From Pseudomonas syringae CC1557 (GTDB taxonomy: Bacteria; Pseudomonadota; Gammaproteobacteria; Pseudomonadales; Pseudomonadaceae), in the NCBI RefSeq assembly GCF_000452705.1, contig NZ_CP007014.1, positions 1,116,001 through 1,180,000 on the forward strand: 64,000 nt of DNA, written 5' to 3'. Under the pieces are notes generated by a model. That model was not told the DNA's origin, did no database searches, and saw nothing but the letters and a program-made list of their open reading frames with translations. A program made the position numbers and the translations under genes. This document shows positions 61,401 through 64,000 of the stretch, in pieces (positions within the stretch are counted from its first letter, which is position 1; each line of letters begins with the position of its first letter).

Positions 61401-62985
61401 TGTCGAGTGCCTCGGGCAACATGTCGGGATAATCCAGCGTGTAATGCAGGCCGCGGCTTTCCTTGCGTTGCATGGCTGACTGGATCATCAGTTCGGCGAC
61501 CTGCGCCAGGTTGCGCAGCTCGATCAAGTCGCGGCTGACCTTGTAGTTGCTGTAAAACTCGTCGATTTCGTCAAGCAACAGGCGCACCCGGTGCTGGGCG
61601 CGCTGCAAGCGCTTGTTGGTACGCACAATGCCCACGTAGTCCCACATGAAGCGCCGCAGCTCGTCCCAGTTGTGCGCGATGATCACGTCTTCATCCGAAT
61701 CGGTCACCTGGCTGGCATCCCAGGCAGGCAAGTCCCTGGGCATGGGTATGTCATTCAGCTGCTTCTCGATGTCTGCAGAGGCGGAGCGAGCATAGACAAA
61801 ACACTCCAGCAGCGAGTTGCTGGCCATGCGGTTTGCACCGTGCAGGCCGGTGAAGCTGGTTTCTCCAATGGCATACAGGCCGGGCACGTCGGTATGGCCC
61901 TGGCTGTCCACCATCACACCGCCACAGGTGTAATGCGCGGCAGGCACCACTGGAATTGGCTGACGGGTGATGTCGATGGAAAACTCGAGGCAGCGCTCGT
62001 AGACGGTCGGGAAGTGCGTCTTGATAAACGCTTCGGGTTTGTGGCTGATGTCCAGATAAACGCAATCGATACCCAGGCGTTTCATCTCATGGTCGATGGC
62101 CCGCGCCACGATATCGCGAGGGGCCAGTTCTGCCCGTTCGTCGAATCGCGGCATGAAGCGCTCGCCGTTGGGCAGCTTGAGGTAGGCGCCTTCACCGCGC
62201 AGCGCTTCGGTGATAAGAAAGCTCTTGGCCTGCGGGTGATAGAGGCAGGTGGGGTGGAATTGATTGAATTCCAGATTCGCCACCCGACACCCCGCACGCC
62301 AGGCCATCGCGATGCCGTCACCACATGCGCCATCCGGGTTGCTGGTGTACAGATAGACTTTTGCAGCGCCGCCCGACGCCAGAATCGTGAAGCGCGCGCT
62401 GTACGTGTCGACTTCGCCACTGTTTCGATCGAGAACGTAAGCGCCCAGGCAGCGCTTGCCTTCAAGGCCAAGGCGGCGTTCGGTGATCAGGTCGATGGCG
62501 GCGCGCTGTTCCAGCAATTCGATATTCGGTCGTTGGCTGGCTTGCTTGAGCAGGGTGCGGAAAATCGCCGCGCCGGTGGCATCGGCCGCATGAATGATGC
62601 GTCGGTGACTGTGACCGCCTTCACGGGTCAGGTGAAACTCATAGCCGCTTTCATCCGCGTCCCCGCCATCACCGCGGGTAAACGGCACGCCCTGATCAAT
62701 TAGCCACTGAATGGCCTCGCGGCTGTGCTCGACCGTAAAGCGCACGGCGTCTTCGTGGCAAAGGCCCCCGCCGGCATTCAGGGTGTCTTCTACATGAGAC
62801 TGCACGGTATCGGTGTCATCGAGCACTGCCGCGACGCCACCCTGGGCCCAGAATGTCGAACCGTTGGCCAGATCGCCTTTGCTCAGTACGGCAATCCGCA
62901 GATGCCCCGGAAGCGTAAGGGCGAGACTCAGCCCTGCAGCGCCGCTGCCAATTACCAGTACATCGTGCTGAAAATGTTGGCTCAT
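61369..62985 (-). CDS. nadB: L-aspartate oxidase
   Basis: 538 residues from ATG 62985, the usual length. FAD-binding [27 protein letters not shown] and [19 protein letters not shown] are conserved. Makes iminoaspartate for NAD synthesis; a YgfZ/SdhE neighbourhood of flavin and Fe-S genes. Divergent from algU. Confidence 0.96.
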   Translation of the reverse strand: MSQHFQHDVLVIGSGAAGLSLALTLPGHLRIAVLSKGDLANGSTFWAQGGVAAVLDDTDTVQSHVEDTLNAGGGLCHEDAVRFTVEHSREAIQWLIDQGVPFTRGDGGDADESGYEFHLTREGGHSHRRIIHAADATGAAIFRTLLKQASQRPNIELLEQRAAIDLITERRLGLEGKRCLGAYVLDRNSGEVDTYSARFTILASGGAAKVYLYTSNPDGACGDGIAMAWRAGCRVANLEFNQFHPTCLYHPQAKSFLITEALRGEGAYLKLPNGERFMPRFDERAELAPRDIVARAIDHEMKRLGIDCVYLDISHKPEAFIKTHFPTVYERCLEFSIDITRQPIPVVPAAHYTCGGVMVDSQGHTDVPGLYAIGETSFTGLHGANRMASNSLLECFVYARSASADIEKQLNDIPMPRDLPAWDASQVTDSDEDVIIAHNWDELRRFMWDYVGIVRTNKRLQRAQHRVRLLLDEIDEFYSNYKVSRDLIELRNLAQVAELMIQSAMQRKESRGLHYTLDYPDMLPEALDTILLPPNYAG

Positions 62986-63205
62986 CTGCGCATTCTGCCC
63001 TTGGCGGCCACTAGTATAAGTATGGGGGTAACGGCACAATAGCCGCGCCTACATGGCAATGTGAAACCACGGCGGGCAGAGATTGTGCTCCAGTCTCTGA
63101 CGTCATGCATATTGTTTTCCCGGGATATTCACTGGAAATGCTTCAGTTCAGTGATTTTTCGGCGATATATGCAGTTCGGGGTCCACGCCTGTCATTGCGT
63201 CAATG

Positions 63206-63233
63206 GAACTTTTCAGTGAGGTCCAGGCTCAAT
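63206..63233 (+). promoter_or_regulatory. Possible upstream AlgU-type promoter
   Basis: GAACTT at 63206-63211, with TCAAT 17 bases later; the -10 part fits poorly. P. aeruginosa algU also has more than one AlgU-dependent promoter. Confidence 0.35.
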
Positions 63234-63394
63234 AGCAGGTTGCCTACAAAGGAACAGCGCCTTTTTTGCAGTGTTAGATAAGTGATCATCAACTGCGAAT
63301 CCGGCGACAAGACTATTCGCGCAGCCGACCCTGTCGAGCTGCGTTTTTCGTGCAGGCGTCAAGATGGTCTGCAGGAAACTTGCTTGAAGGGGGA

Positions 63395-63421
63395 GAACTT
63401 TTGCGAAAAGCCCGAGTCTAT
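63395..63421 (+). promoter_or_regulatory. AlgU (sigma-22)-dependent promoter of algU
   Basis: GAACTT (63395-63400), 16-base spacer, TCTAT (63417-63421), close to the sigma-22 consensus GAACTT-N16/17-TCTGA. It lies about 60 bp before the algU ATG, consistent with self-activation. Confidence 0.75.
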
Positions 63422-63480
63422 GTTTGCGAGCCTGAACAATGTCAGTTGCAACGCTCCTTCAAGCTTAATGAGGAGTGTTC

Positions 63481-64000
63481 ATGCTAACCCAGGAAGAGGA
63501 TCAGCAGCTTGTCGAGCGCGTTCAGCGCGGTGATACGCGAGCATTTGATCTTTTGGTGCTGAAATATCAGCACAAAATTCTAGGGTTGATCGTGCGATTT
63601 GTGCACGACACCCATGAGGCTCAGGATGTTGCACAGGAAGCGTTTATCAAGGCTTACCGTGCACTCGGAAATTTTCGCGGTGACAGCGCTTTTTATACAT
63701 GGCTGTATCGCATCGCCATTAACACGGCGAAGAACTATCTGGTATCGAGAGGTCGTCGACCACCAGATAGCGATGTAAGGTCTGAAGACGCGGAGTTCTA
63801 CGACGGCGATCACGGCCTCAAGGACATCGAGTCGCCGGAGCGTGCATTGTTGAGAGATGAGATCGAAGGCACCGTCCATCGGACCATCCAGCTTCTCCCG
63901 GAAGATTTGCGTACGGCACTAACTTTACGTGAATTCGATGGTCTGAGTTATGAAGACATTGCGAGCGTCATGCAGTGTCCTGTTGGTACCGTGCGCTCTC
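63481..64000 (+). CDS. algU: Extracytoplasmic sigma factor AlgU/RpoE (3' partial)
   Basis: First 173 residues of a roughly 193-residue protein, cut by the window end. GAGGAG ribosome site. Sigma region 2 (DLLVLKYQHKILGLI, DAQDVAQEAFIKAY-like) and region 4 (LTLREFDGLSYEDIASVM). Controls alginate and envelope stress genes; mucA should follow outside the window. Confidence 0.96.
   Translation, partial: MLTQEEDQQLVERVQRGDTRAFDLLVLKYQHKILGLIVRFVHDTHEAQDVAQEAFIKAYRALGNFRGDSAFYTWLYRIAINTAKNYLVSRGRRPPDSDVRSEDAEFYDGDHGLKDIESPERALLRDEIEGTVHRTIQLLPEDLRTALTLREFDGLSYEDIASVMQCPVGTVRS

Larger units (their letters stand above)
62986..63480. promoter_or_regulatory. Divergent nadB/algU intergenic region
   Basis: 495 bp with no credible gene; contains the algU promoters described separately and presumably the nadB promoter, which I could not place. 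Confidence 0.5.

Noticed and set aside
1..64000. CRISPR arrays, IS elements, rRNA genes
   Set aside because: No regularly spaced repeats, no transposase genes with terminal repeats and no rRNA-like sequence were seen.

Overview
The window is chromosomal DNA of a Pseudomonas, most likely of the P. syringae group. The host part carries algU next to nadB, sdhE/ygfX, tctDE/tctCBA, rhlA and a complete guanidine (formerly 'urea carboxylase') operon, plus REP elements of the type common in fluorescent and plant-associated pseudomonads. The first 34.6 kb are a prophage, and the rest is ordinary host chromosome.

Prophage, 1 to about 34.65 kb. Only the right-hand part is in view; the repressor region and left attachment site lie before base 1. 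Reading left to right: replication (HTH initiator, DnaC-like loader, DnaB-like helicase), an internal tyrosine recombinase, a possible late regulator, a ClpP-like cargo unit enclosed by two terminators, two membrane/coiled-coil proteins (possible holin genes), HNH nuclease, terminase, HK97-type portal/protease/capsid, connectors, a lambda-like tail block (tube, frameshifted G/GT chaperone, tape measure, M, L, K, I, J), fibres, lysis genes (GH19 endolysin, Rz, embedded Rz1), an SGNH esterase, and a second, tRNA-adjacent integrase that shares an operon with a DUF2971 gene. Integration is at tRNA-Gly(CCC). The prophage shows damage: a deletion seems to have fused and broken the L and K tail genes, and the SGNH gene appears frameshifted in a G run.

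Host chromosome, 34.65 to 64 kb. First come rhlA, rsuA, a small cysteine-rich protein and a 1110-residue DUF6543-type toxin-like protein with a possible caspase-like His/Cys pair at its C-terminus. Then comes a seven-gene minus-strand operon: guanidine ABC importer, two carboxyguanidine deiminase subunits, guanidine carboxylase and allophanate hydrolase. It lies behind a clear guanidine-I (ykkC) riboswitch and a probable sigma-54 promoter, so it should respond both to guanidine and to nitrogen status. The carboxylase gene has a REP doublet (REPIN) inside its coding frame. After this come a tyrosine/proline/glycine-rich lipoprotein, ung, a tricarboxylate importer operon (tctC-tctB-tctA-AbrB family) divergent from its tctDE two-component regulator, an HDOD protein, ygfZ divergent from sdhE-ygfX, nadB, and the start of algU with a probable self-activated promoter.

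All calls come from reading the sequence and the translated frames by eye; no database search was run.
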